Source: an uncultured bacterium
GTDB taxonomy: Bacteria > Verrucomicrobiota > Lentisphaeria > Victivallales > UBA1829
Length of the DNA: 64,000 bases
Assembly (NCBI GenBank): GCA_902802585.1
Contig: CADCMR010000017.1
Span: 1-64,000 of the forward strand
Direction: 5' to 3'
The position numbers and the translations under genes were made by a program. The notes under the pieces are model-generated. The model was given only the letters and a program-made list of their open reading frames with translations, ran no database searches and was not told where the DNA came from. Of the stretch, positions 1 to 9,600 are shown piece after piece (the first letter of the stretch is position 1; every line of letters begins with the position of its first letter).

Positions 1-250
1 CTCGCACGACATCGCCATGATCAACAACGTCGGCGTCGTGGGTATCTGGGGCGTGAACGACGGCTACCTCAGCTCGTGGTCCATCCTCAGCGCAGTGACT
101 TTCGAGTGGACGCTCGCGGGCGTCGCCGACTTCAACGGCGACGGCACCGACGACATCGCGTGGAGCAACTGTGACACCGGACTCACCGGCTACTGGCAGA
201 TCAACGACAAGCAGCTTACCACCTGGTCCAACCTCGCCGTGATCGGATAA
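1..250 (+). CDS. C-terminal end of an FG-GAP/VCBS-type surface protein (5' truncated by window)
   Basis: The frame is open from base 2 and ends at TAA 248-250, giving the last ~82 residues of a protein that starts outside the window. It contains a DFNGDGTDD calcium-loop-like blade and ends in GYWQINDKQLTTWSNLAVIG. Nearly the same ending occurs in the proteins at 22883-28264 and 35289-37427, and a diverged form ends the giant protein at 22251, so this is another member of the same family. Repeats of this type usually form beta-propeller blades with Asp/Asn-rich Ca2+ loops in extracellular proteins. Its N-terminal architecture is unknown. Confidence 0.85.
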   Translation, partial: SHDIAMINNVGVVGIWGVNDGYLSSWSILSAVTFEWTLAGVADFNGDGTDDIAWSNCDTGLTGYWQINDKQLTTWSNLAVIG

Positions 251-276
251 TCCGCTCAACAAACCACACAAACATG

Positions 277-317
277 AAAAAGCTCCGGTCCTTTGTTTCA
301 TGGGGCGGAGCTTTTTT
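277..317. terminator. Bidirectional intrinsic terminator
   Basis: An 11-bp stem (277-287 with 306-316) is flanked by an A run on the left and a T run on the right. It can therefore end the rightward surface-protein gene and the leftward transporter gene that stops at 363. Confidence 0.85.
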
Positions 318-362
318 CCCGCATCCGCGCACGGCGGCGGCACGAACCGTGCGATCGGACCG

Positions 363-2627
363 TTACGAATCCAGGTCGGTGTCGCCGGCGGACGCCGCGA
401 GGAAGGTGGTCGGCATCCCTTCGAGCTGCTTGTTGACGCGTTCGTAGAAGGAACGGCAGTCCTCGACGTGCGGGGGGATGAATCCGAGGAAAATGAGCGA
501 CGCGTGCGAGGAATACGCGCGGAAGGCGGTCTCGAAATCCACCTCCTGCGAGAGCACGAGGTGCTGCGCCTCGATGCGCGAATCATAGGAGAGCTGCGCG
601 AGCTCCTGTTCCGCCTCGGGACGGTGTTCCGGGTCCGCCAGGCGCAGGAGGCGGATCTTTGTCTTGTGCCATCCGCGGTTGCAGGTCAGCAGGTGCGCGA
701 GGATGAGCATGAGGGAGCCGTTCTGGCGTCCGCGCCACCATATGTCGATGGGGCCGTCGCCCGGCTCCTCGCTGGCGCGTTCGGGGTTGATGAGGACGAG
801 GGTGTTCATGCGGAGCAGGCGTATGGTCTGCAGGTGGCGGAAGAACGCCTCGACGCGGTCGGCGTTGACGGGCCATCCGGAGAGGACGATGTTCGGCGCG
901 AGCGGACCGAGCGAATGCGATTGCAGGAAGACGTTCAGCGCCTCGTCGAAATCGGTCTCCTCGGAGGTTGCGACCGCCACGGGGAAGAACGCCGTGCCGG
1001 ATTCTTCCGCGAGCTCGCGGAGCTTCGCCTCCTCCTGTTTGCGCTGGCGTTCGGCGGCGGCGGGATCGGGTCCGGGGTTCAGAAAGCGCGCCACGGACAT
1101 AATGCCGCGTTCGTTGTTCAGCAGCGAGCCGTAGCGGATGAGCGCGAGGTGCTTTTTGTCCGGTCCTGCGAGGATGAGGATCTGCGGACGCCAGTTTTTC
1201 GCGTCGGAGGGCATGGACGCCAGGCGGATGAGCGCCCGGCGGATGCGTTCGAAGTAGTAGCCGCGGCGGGCGTCGCCGAACGTGCTGGCGAGCGATTTCC
1301 TGCGCGCGACGAGGAAGAGGACGCCCACGATGAAGAACGCGACGAACAGCAGTTCGTAGTTGATGAAGAGCGCCACGGCGAAGCACGCCACGGCCCCGTA
1401 GCAGCCGACCGCCCAGTGGAAGAGGCGGAATTTCGGGCGGAAGGACGGGTTCGCGGCGAAATGCTCGACGGCGGCGGCGATGTTGATGATCGCGTAGGTG
1501 AAGAGAGTGAACATGGTCACGAGCTCGGCGACGGCGTTCAGCGCGGTACCGCCGCTCTGCCGGCTGCCCCAGAGCAGGATTCCCGCCGAGATCAGCAGGG
1601 TCAGGCACATGGCGGGGATCGGGTCGTTGTTCTTGCCGCGTCCCCAGGCGAAGAAGTTCAGCGGGCTGAAGATCCTGTCGGCGGCGAACGCCTGGAGGAT
1701 GCGCGGCGCGCCGATCAGCGTGCCGAGGGCGCTGGAGAGCGTGGCTGCGGCGACGCCCGCGAAAACGAGGAATCCGGTGTGGAGGACGGCGGTTTGTTTG
1801 AGCGTGTCATAATAGTCCAGCAGTTTTTCGCGCGGCCAGGTGGCGCCGAAGAGCAGAATCTCGGTCAGATAGATTACGAACCCGACGCCGATCGCCATGA
1901 TCGTGCCGCGCGGAATGGATTTGCGGGGGTCCTGCAGGTCGCCGGACATGTTCACCCCGGCGAGAAAACCTGTCACGGCGGGGAAGAAGATCGCGAACTG
2001 CGCGGCGAAGACGAGGACGTTTACTTTGATGTTGTCTTTCGCGTGGAGGTTCGCCTGGAACTGCCCCAAGGTGGGACCGCAGGCGACCGCGCTGACCAGG
2101 ATCACCACGATGGAGACCGCGAGGATCGCCATGATCACATACTGCGTGCGGATCGCCCAGTTCGCGCCGATGATCGCGATGGTGAAGAGGACGAGGAGCG
2201 GGACCATGCCCACCCAGAGCTGCATGGGCGCGAAGGAAGGAAACACCTTCACGAACGCTTCCGTGAAGCCGATTACGTAGAAGGGCACGGACAGCGACTG
2301 CGACACGTAGTAGGTCAGCCCGATCGATGTGCCGAAGCCCGGGCCCAGCGACCGCGAGATCAGGAAGTACGGACCGCCGCTCTTCACCGGCGTGTTCGTG
2401 GAGATCGCCGAGATGGAGAGACCCGTGGCGACCGCGATGCTTTCCGCCACCAGCAGGATGCCGAGCGCCCAGAGTATGCCGAGTTCCCCCGTGACCGTGC
2501 CCAGTCGCATGAACATCACCACGCCGAGGATGGTAAGGATGGACGGCAGGAAGACCCCGCTGAAGGTGTTGAAGCTGTATCCTTTTGCGGCGGGTTCCGC
2601 CGCCTGTTCGTTCTGTTCCGGTTTCAT
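363..2627 (-). CDS. SLC12/APC-superfamily transporter (cation-chloride-cotransporter-like permease)
   Basis: A 754-residue protein. Residues ~20-440 hold about twelve hydrophobic segments typical of the amino acid-polyamine-cation fold. The first segment (FSGVFLPSILTILGVVMFMR) and the following VKSGGPYFLISRSLGPGFG stretch match bacterial members of the SLC12 cation-chloride cotransporter family. Residues ~460-754 form a soluble C-terminal domain with Rossmann-like segments (PQILILAG, NTLVLINPE), as in SLC12 proteins. The likely role is secondary transport of ions or amino acids across the inner membrane; the substrate cannot be read from the sequence. It has its own promoter at 2682-2710 and shares the 277-317 terminator. 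Confidence 0.8.
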   Translation of the reverse strand: MKPEQNEQAAEPAAKGYSFNTFSGVFLPSILTILGVVMFMRLGTVTGELGILWALGILLVAESIAVATGLSISAISTNTPVKSGGPYFLISRSLGPGFGTSIGLTYYVSQSLSVPFYVIGFTEAFVKVFPSFAPMQLWVGMVPLLVLFTIAIIGANWAIRTQYVIMAILAVSIVVILVSAVACGPTLGQFQANLHAKDNIKVNVLVFAAQFAIFFPAVTGFLAGVNMSGDLQDPRKSIPRGTIMAIGVGFVIYLTEILLFGATWPREKLLDYYDTLKQTAVLHTGFLVFAGVAAATLSSALGTLIGAPRILQAFAADRIFSPLNFFAWGRGKNNDPIPAMCLTLLISAGILLWGSRQSGGTALNAVAELVTMFTLFTYAIINIAAAVEHFAANPSFRPKFRLFHWAVGCYGAVACFAVALFINYELLFVAFFIVGVLFLVARRKSLASTFGDARRGYYFERIRRALIRLASMPSDAKNWRPQILILAGPDKKHLALIRYGSLLNNERGIMSVARFLNPGPDPAAAERQRKQEEAKLRELAEESGTAFFPVAVATSEETDFDEALNVFLQSHSLGPLAPNIVLSGWPVNADRVEAFFRHLQTIRLLRMNTLVLINPERASEEPGDGPIDIWWRGRQNGSLMLILAHLLTCNRGWHKTKIRLLRLADPEHRPEAEQELAQLSYDSRIEAQHLVLSQEVDFETAFRAYSSHASLIFLGFIPPHVEDCRSFYERVNKQLEGMPTTFLAASAGDTDLDS

Positions 2628-2681
2628 CGTTTCACGGTCTTTCTGTCTGACGATTCTTTCTGGTTCGTTTTTTCATGGCTA

Positions 2682-2710
2682 ACTATACCACCCATTTTTG
2701 CCGTTTTCAA
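2682..2710 (-). promoter_or_regulatory. Promoter of the SLC12-type transporter gene
   Basis: On the minus strand TTGAAA (2705-2710) and TATAGT (2682-2687) are 17 bases apart. Transcription would start ~50 bases before the ATG at 2627. Confidence 0.6.
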
Positions 2711-2739
2711 GCTCGAAACGCATCTTTTTTGCTGAAAAC

Positions 2740-3426
2740 TCAGTATTCGAAATGCGGCTTCGTCTTCAGGACCTCGGCGTCGAGGACCGCCAGGACGCGC
2801 GCGAACGCCTCCCGCACGGCGAGCCGGACCCGGACTGATTGCGGTGCGCGTTCGTCCGCTTCGAACCCGACCGCGTCGATGCCGTGCCGCGCCGCCAGAT
2901 AGATCGCGCGTTCGCAGTGGAACCGCTGGGTGATGACCGTGAGCTCGGTCGCGCCGAAGAGGTTGCGGGCGCGGACGACTGAATCCAGCGTGCGGAATCC
3001 GGCGTAGTCGGAGAGGACGTCTTCCGGCGCGACGCCCTCCGCGATCAGTTCGCGTGCCATGTCGCCGGTCTCGTTGTAGTCCGTGCGGCCGTTGTCGCCC
3101 GACACGATGATCTTCCTGATCTTCTCCGCCTTGTAAAGCTCGACCGCCGCGTGGATCCGGTTGAAGAAATACGTGTTGAGGTGTTTCCCGTGCACCAGGC
3201 GCGATGTGCCGGGCAGCAGGCCGTATTCGCGGGCGGGGATGGCTTCGACTTCGCTGTAGACGCGTCCGGCGGAATAGCCTTCGACGTACCGGTCGGCGGC
3301 GAACAGTGCGAGGACTCCCAGAAACGCGGCGCCGACGAAGACCAGCAGAATTCTGCGGATGATCGTGCGCCTCTTCGTTTGCGGGGTTTTCGCGGGTGTT
3401 TTGTCCGGTTTGTTGTCGGGATTCAT
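2740..3426 (-). CDS. SanA/YdcF-like (DUF218) envelope protein
   Basis: A 228-residue protein if translation starts at ATG 3424-3426. The longer frame would need a GTG at 3487-3489 and adds 21 residues unlike the family. One transmembrane segment (IIRRILLVFVGAAFLGVLALFA without its ends) follows a basic N-terminus. The rest matches SanA-type DUF218 proteins: the IRKIIVSGDNG motif, YNETGDMARELIAEGVAPED, the DYAGFRTLDSVVRA segment and VITQRFHCERAI. In enterobacteria SanA affects envelope permeability and vancomycin resistance at high temperature; its biochemical activity is not settled. It lies 120 bases downstream of the esterase gene on the same strand and may be cotranscribed. A clear Shine-Dalgarno sequence is not visible. 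Confidence 0.8.
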   Translation of the reverse strand: MNPDNKPDKTPAKTPQTKRRTIIRRILLVFVGAAFLGVLALFAADRYVEGYSAGRVYSEVEAIPAREYGLLPGTSRLVHGKHLNTYFFNRIHAAVELYKAEKIRKIIVSGDNGRTDYNETGDMARELIAEGVAPEDVLSDYAGFRTLDSVVRARNLFGATELTVITQRFHCERAIYLAARHGIDAVGFEADERAPQSVRVRLAVREAFARVLAVLDAEVLKTKPHFEY

Positions 3427-3545
3427 TTGATGTGTGGAAAAGAAATAGCCGCGGATGTCTTTTGGAACGTCCGCGGCGTAGAAGTACACTTTGTCAGTCG
3501 TGCCCGAGCGTTGCCGGGCATTACCGCAGTGGAGGCTGCGCCTCC

Positions 3546-4982
3546 TCAGAGTTTGGAGAAGCTTTCATTCATCTTCTTCTCGTAATCGACGTCGATCTTG
3601 GTGTCGTGGATGGTCTTGCCGTTCTTGACCTTTTCGATCACGACGTCATCGAGCCACGCCTTGCCTTTTCCTTCGACCATGATGCCGATGCGGTCGCGGA
3701 TCGCCTGCGCCGGGATGTCGAATTCGCCGGAGAAGCTGGTCCATTCCTTGGCGTTGGTGGCGTCGAAGAGCTGGAGGTCGAGGCAGCGCTGGAATCCGGA
3801 GTTTTCGCCGCGGATGCGGATCGTGACCTTGCTGTAGCCTTCGTTCTTGACCTTGCAGGAGACCTTCACATGCGTGCCTGCCACGTCGCGGATCCAAGTG
3901 CCGATGCCGTCCGCGCCGGGAGCCGTTGAAATCTCCTGGACCGAGGGAAGGGCGGTCGCCGGATCAAGGTTTTCAATACGCAGCGAGGCGGGGGCGGAGG
4001 CGTATTCCTTGGTGTCGCGGTGGGGATTGATGCGGATGGGATCCCAGCGGCGGGCTTCCCAGCCGAGCGGACGGTCTTCGCCCATCGTCATGTCGCCGTT
4101 TTCGACGGTGATCCAGCGGGCGTCGTACTCCGCCATCTTCTTTTCGACTTCGGCGAGGATCGGCTCGAATTTCTTGGCGGTCGCGGGCTCGCGCATCTTC
4201 AGGTAGGCGTCGAGGTAACGGCAGCCGAAGATTTCGACGGAGTAGCCGGAGATGTGCAGCTCGTCGCCGCGGTGCATCAGACCCTTCGAACTGATGAGCT
4301 TGCAGTTCTCGATCTTGGACTCGACGTCCTGGATCATGCGGTTGAATCCGTCCGTCCAGTTCACGTAGCGGCCGAGCTCGCCCACGAAGAGCGGCAGATC
4401 GGCGATCCCGATGTCCGTGCGGACGTCGGTCACGAGCTTGTTCAGTTCGTTGATGTAGTTGCGGTTGCCGGTGTCGGACTCGCCCTGGTGCCAGAGCATC
4501 GCCTTGACCTCGCCCTGTTCCTGCGCGAATTTGATCTTCTTGATGAGGTTGTCGTAGTTCGGCGCGCGGTCGGTGTTGTCGCGGCCGCCCTTGCTCAGTT
4601 CACGCATGGAGCGTCCGCCGCGTGCCGCGTGAATCACGCCGACCGTCACGTCCGGATGCAGTTTCGCATAGTGAAGCGCGAAGGCTTCGCCCGGGCCGAA
4701 GCCGCGTCCGTACGGAGCGACGTTCTTCACCCACTCCATCTTGTCGGTCAGCTCGATCACCTGCGTCGTGCCGGTCAGGTACTGCGGCAGGACGGGGTAG
4801 CCCGCGCCTTCCATGTTGGACTGGCCGGTCAGCAGGAAGATGTGGAATTTCTGCTTGTCGGCGGGGATTTTGACGACGTTCGGATCGAACTGCGATTCGG
4901 CGGTCGTCTGCGCGCATGCGGTCGTGGCGGCGACCGCGGCGAGGATCGGCACGAGGCCTCTCATCATACGGAAGAACTTCAT
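3546..4982 (-). CDS. Secreted SGNH carbohydrate esterase (sialate O-acetylesterase-like) with C-terminal beta-sandwich
   Basis: A 478-residue protein with a signal peptide (hydrophobic ~8-22, cleavage likely near ACAQ). Residues ~45-260 carry the SASA/CE6 esterase blocks: GQSNMEG with nucleophile Ser55, HAARGGRSM, WHQGESD, and the DELH pair that supplies the catalytic Asp and His. Residues ~290-465 look like a jelly-roll or carbohydrate-binding-like domain (RIENLDPATA, VSCKVKNEGYSKVTIRIRG, WTSFSGEFDIPA). Family knowledge points to removal of acetyl groups from xylan or sialic acid in the periplasm or outside the cell. The precise substrate is not evident. With GH43 and GH2 elsewhere in the window it fits a glycan-degrading lifestyle. 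Confidence 0.83.
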   Translation of the reverse strand: MKFFRMMRGLVPILAAVAATTACAQTTAESQFDPNVVKIPADKQKFHIFLLTGQSNMEGAGYPVLPQYLTGTTQVIELTDKMEWVKNVAPYGRGFGPGEAFALHYAKLHPDVTVGVIHAARGGRSMRELSKGGRDNTDRAPNYDNLIKKIKFAQEQGEVKAMLWHQGESDTGNRNYINELNKLVTDVRTDIGIADLPLFVGELGRYVNWTDGFNRMIQDVESKIENCKLISSKGLMHRGDELHISGYSVEIFGCRYLDAYLKMREPATAKKFEPILAEVEKKMAEYDARWITVENGDMTMGEDRPLGWEARRWDPIRINPHRDTKEYASAPASLRIENLDPATALPSVQEISTAPGADGIGTWIRDVAGTHVKVSCKVKNEGYSKVTIRIRGENSGFQRCLDLQLFDATNAKEWTSFSGEFDIPAQAIRDRIGIMVEGKGKAWLDDVVIEKVKNGKTIHDTKIDVDYEKKMNESFSKL

Positions 4983-5744
4983 GATGTTGTCTCCTGTTAC
5001 GGGGTTGTATGGTGTTATGGGAAGATGTCTGCTTGCGTCCGTTTCCAGCTCAATTCAGGGCGGAACCTGGCTGGAAATCCTATTCAAACGAATAATATAC
5101 CACCTCGCCGGAAAAATAGAATGTATCTTTTGTTCGATTTTGTGTAGTATTTATGTGTATGAAAAGAAATAAAAGAGCGGAGTAGAAAATAAAACAGATG
5201 ATATATGAAAAATATAATGAGCAATATTTTCTAGAACGATAAAGATAATATTATAAGGCTTATAAGTCCTATAAGTCCTATGTGTCTTATTGGCTTTATT
5301 CCTTTTTCTCCGGTTGTCTTGCGTGAAAGATGCTTAAGAGGGGGTGGAAATGTACAGGATTTGACTGGAGAATACCTGGGCGGCAGCAAAGATGATGTTG
5401 TCTGGAGAATATGTGTGAAAACTGAAAAATAACAAAATAAAACAAGCAAAACTATGTCAAACTCTTTGTTGATTTGCTTTGTTGTTTCTTTGCCGTCTTT
5501 TCTTCCTGTTCTTTCTTTTCTGTCGCGATGCCGCCGGACGGTCATTCCGTCGATTGTCGGAACGCTTTCCCTTGTGCCTCCGGCGGAGTCGCTCCCATGC
5601 CGCAAAAAAATGCTTGTTCTTTTACTGTTCCGCCGGGATCCGGGATGGCTGAAATGAATGCCCCCGGTGATCGAATTTTTTAGGATTTATGTCAATAATC
5701 GGCATAATCAATAAAAACGACATGTTTTCTGATAAAAAATACAT
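4983..5744. other. Intergenic region without convincing genes
   Basis: This ~760-base stretch separates the divergent esterase and giant surface-protein genes. It is richer in A and T than its surroundings. I see no coding potential with family resemblance. It carries the 5253-5292 short repeat and, at the right end, the promoter of the giant gene. Confidence 0.5.
5253..5292. repeat. Intergenic ATAAGTCCT-type repeat cluster
   Basis: Imperfect 9-10 base units related to TATAAGTCC(TATAAGTCC) follow one another here. Variants of the same word family (ATAGGTCCCATAAGA) occur at 22834-22867 and 28330-28360, each time between genes. Confidence 0.6.
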
Positions 5745-5772
5745 TTGAAATTCGCCATTAGTCGTGTATAAT
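5745..5772 (+). promoter_or_regulatory. Strong promoter of the giant surface-protein gene
   Basis: TTGAAA (5745-5750) and a consensus TATAAT (5767-5772) are 16 bases apart. The start point predicted near 5779 leaves a leader of about 870 bases before the ATG at 6651. Confidence 0.7.
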
Positions 5773-5778
5773 ATACGC

Positions 5779-6650
5779 GAGAATATATAATTAAATCGCC
5801 TGTGAGCGGGCGCAACACAAGGACAAGCTCAAAAACGAAACGGACAAACGAAGACGGGAATGAACAAGAGGCGAACAGGAACCAGCGGAAACGAAACGAA
5901 CAGGACAGGCGAAACGGAACCGAACGGGAATTGAACGGAAAACAAGACAAACTGAACATAAAACGAACCTGAGAAACGAACCATGAACGAAACGAACAGC
6001 AAACGAACGGAACAGGAGGCAGGAGCCGGGTGGTAGGCCGGAAACCCCGGACGGCGCAAGCCGGGCGGTCCGAACTGAAACCGGGCTTCGCAGAAGCGGA
6101 GCAGGGCAGGGCGGAGACGAACGGGCGGGACGCCGGACGGAACGGACGGAAGCCGCGCAAGCGGCGTTGAACACAGCCTCGTGCTGAACATGATTTTCAC
6201 TGACTTGAACCCGGTCGAAGGGGCGTCGGAAAGACGACCCGGAGACGCAGTCCGGGAACCGAACCCCGGGCTGAAGAAGCAGCCGGAACAACAGCGGGAA
6301 ACCGCGGGAGACAAAAACGATGACGACGAACTGGAAACGGACGGAAACGGCGGACGGCGCCGGGGCGGATGCCCTGTACGCCGCCGTGTGCGCCTGTCCC
6401 GTGCCTGGAAGCCGCATCGTCCGGCCGCTCCGCCAGGGACATGGCGCCGCGTGCGGAAACGCATCGGCGGCATCCGCGGGTCCAAGCATAACCAGAACGA
6501 TTTTTTCTCACATCCCGCACTCAATTTCAACCACAAACCCGAAAGGAAACCCCAAACACAACCCAGAAAAGAAAGGCAAACAACTCAAGCAAGTAACAAT
6601 TTTCGCAAGAAACCCCGTAACCTTAGCTTACCAACCAAGGAGAAAAAGCT
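5779..6650 (+). promoter_or_regulatory. Long, T-poor 5' leader of the giant surface-protein gene
   Basis: The stretch between the 5745-5772 promoter and the ATG at 6651 contains no convincing gene. In 5821-6060 I count only 10 T in 240 bases; the text is built from words such as ACGAAACGAAC and GAACGGAAC. The leader ends with an AAGGAG ribosome-binding site (6637-6642) eight bases before the ATG. The 14-mer GAAAGGCAAACAAC at 6571-6584 also lies two bases before the ATG of the surface-protein gene starting at 28264. Confidence 0.55.
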
Positions 6651-9600
6651 ATGGCAATTCTAGATGGCAATGTGTATGTCAATCCGGCGTACACTTCCCA
6701 GGAAGCGATTGACGCCCTGGGCGGCACCAGTTCCATTACCGGAGAGGTTCTGGAGTTCGGTGTCAATGCGTTTGCTTCCGGCGGCACGACGTCCAACGTC
6801 CCCGCGGAAGGCGGCACGATTTTCTTCCAGGACGTCGACCGTTTCACCAGCAGTATCTACAACGACGGTACGTACGACGGCGTGTTCCTGAACACCCGTT
6901 CGAACTACCTGTACGCCCTTCCGAAAGTGGCCGGCACCGCTGATAAGAGCCTGAACTACACCCGCGACATCATCAAGATTTACGTCGACGGCGGCACGCA
7001 CCAGCACATCACCCTGCTCGGACGCAGCAACTACGTCAACCTGTACGGCGACCTCTCGTTCACCGCGAAGAACGCCGACCTCGGTCAGGACAACCAGAAC
7101 ATGGGCGGCGGCGACAGCACCGACAACAGCCACTGCTCGATCATCGGCGATGTCTCGTTCGACATTTCCAACTGCCAGAGCGGCGGTTCGTTCTATGTCC
7201 ACTACGGCAGCATCGGCACCGCCGAAGAGAAGGTGAAGATCACCGGCAAGGTCGTCAATTTCACCCTGAACAGAACCGACAACAACAGCCCGACCTTCCG
7301 CGGCGTCCGCACCGGCGACAACTACGGCGTCTGGGCCGACTACGACCTGACGGTGTCCTCCTCCTGGTTCAAGGGCAGCCTTGAAATGGGCTATGCCACC
7401 GACAACTCGACGTGGGAAGGCAACTTCGTGATGAACGTCTCGGCGACGACCGCGGCGAACATCTATGCGTTCGAGCGTGCGACCATGGAAGGCCTCAAGG
7501 GCGACCACAAGTTCACGCTGAACATCCTGGCGTCCGAAGCCACCACGCAGGCCGCCGTGATCGGCAATTTCAACGAGATCAACATCGCGGCGGGCGCGAC
7601 CCTGACGGCCACCGCGAGCGTCAACGACGCAGCCGACCTGAACATTGCGATCGGCGGTCTCATTGTCACTCCGGCTCTCTCCGGCATCGGCTGCATCAAT
7701 GTGACGGGCGAATTCGTCCAGGCCGACACCGTGATCATTTCCGGCCTGACCTCGTCCTCCATCGACAGCCTGATTATGTACGGCGACCAGGAGATCACGC
7801 AGGGCAAGTTCGGCGGCCAGTATGAAATCCTCGCCGGCAACCTTGTCATTCACAACCCGAGCAATGTCACGGTCCTCGTGAACAGCAACTACACGAACGG
7901 TCAGACGACCGACCTCGGCGTGAAGGGCTACTCCACGCTCGCCGCCGCTCAGACCGCGGTCACGGACAAGGCGAAGACCACCATCATGGTCACCACGCTG
8001 GACACCGATGTGGATCCCAGTGATTTCACCGCAGACCTCGTGACGAAGGACTATCTCACGGTCCTCGACGGCGCGAACGACGCTCTTGACCTCCAGGGCA
8101 TGAACCTCATCATCGGCGACACCGCCGCCGATATCGAAAACGCCAGCGTCTCGGTCTCCAATACTACCAATATTAATACTATTGCGTTCGGCAACGTGAC
8201 GGGCACCGCCTCTGTCGGCATCGTCGATTCCGATGAGATCGGAACCATCGACCTGACCGGCGCCGCGATCACTGACGCCCAGATCAGCGTCGAAGGCAGC
8301 GAGATCGGCGACGTGATTCTCGCCGACAACTCCGCGACCGGCGGCAAGATCACGATCAAGGATTCGGACATCGAGAACGTCTACGGCGGCGCGGCCAACC
8401 TCACGGCCGACCTGACCGGCAAGAACACGATCGAAAACGTCTATGCGGAAGGCCAGGGGAGCAAGATCAAGCTCGCCGGTTCCCATATCGGCACCTATAT
8501 GGCTGGTTCCAACACGGAAGGAACCGAGTTCGAAACCCTTACCTTCAACGACGGTTTTGACGCCGACAAACTGATCATCGGCGGCAATGAGAACATCATC
8601 GACAAGATCGACGCCACCATCACCGGCGGCGAAGTGAACGAACTGATCGTCGGCGGCGAAGATGACTCCATCGGCGACGTCGACCTCACGATCTCCGGCG
8701 GCAAGTTCTCCTCCGTCACCATCGGCGAAGAAGCCGAAATCACCGGCGCGATCAACGTCACCCTCGCCGGCGGCACGACCGCCCAGCGCGACAACGGCGT
8801 GTTCTACGGTCTGATCTACGGTGCGTCCGTGACCGGCACGCTCGACGGCAACGGCGGCGTCCTGACCGTCCTCGGCAATGCGAAAGTCAACGCGGTCGAG
8901 AACTTCGGCGGCCTGTTCGTCACCGGCGGCACCCTGAACGTGGCGGGCGGCACCGACAAGTCCGCCGTCTCCACCGGCAACACTCTCGCGATCAACGGCG
9001 ACATCCTGAACCGCCGCGGCATCAACGCGGGCGTCATCACCGCCACCGGCAACCTCATCAACTACGGCGTCGTCGGCACGATCCGCGACGGCGAAAACGC
9101 CGACGTCGTTGCCATCAACCTCACCGGCGACCTTGAAAACTATGACTATGTCATGACCGCCGGCATGAACGTCGACGGCTCCCTCACCAACACCGGCAAG
9201 ATCACCGCGACCGGCGACATCACCGTCGGCGGCGCCTTCTCGAACTCCGGCGAACTGTATTTCAAGGCCGTTTCCACCCAGGACGGTCAGTTCATCCAGG
9301 ACGGCGGTCTCTTCCTGGGCGGCGTCGATGTGGTCAATACCGGCTTCATCAGCGCGGGCTCCCTCAGCGGCGTCAAGAACCTGACGACCTCCAAGCTGTA
9401 CGTGACCGGCGGCGCCGAAATCACCGGCAACATCACCATCGATGCCGGCGCGGAAGTCGCGTTCACGAACAAGGCTGACAGCAGCGTCGAAAACGGCCTG
9501 ACCCTCGGCGGCTCCATCTACATGGGCGACACCTCCCGCCTCGTCGTTTCCGGCAACCTCAGCACCACCGGCACGAAGACCATCACGGTCAACGTCGGCG

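Noticed and set aside
300-2735. An 811-codon plus-strand frame opposite the SLC12-type gene
   Set aside because: Low-complexity Arg/Glu/Gly translation. The minus strand gives a clear transporter with promoter and shared terminator.
5231-5605. A 124-codon minus-strand frame in the intergenic region
   Set aside because: No ribosome-binding site or family resemblance; part of it is just the translated 5253-5292 repeat.
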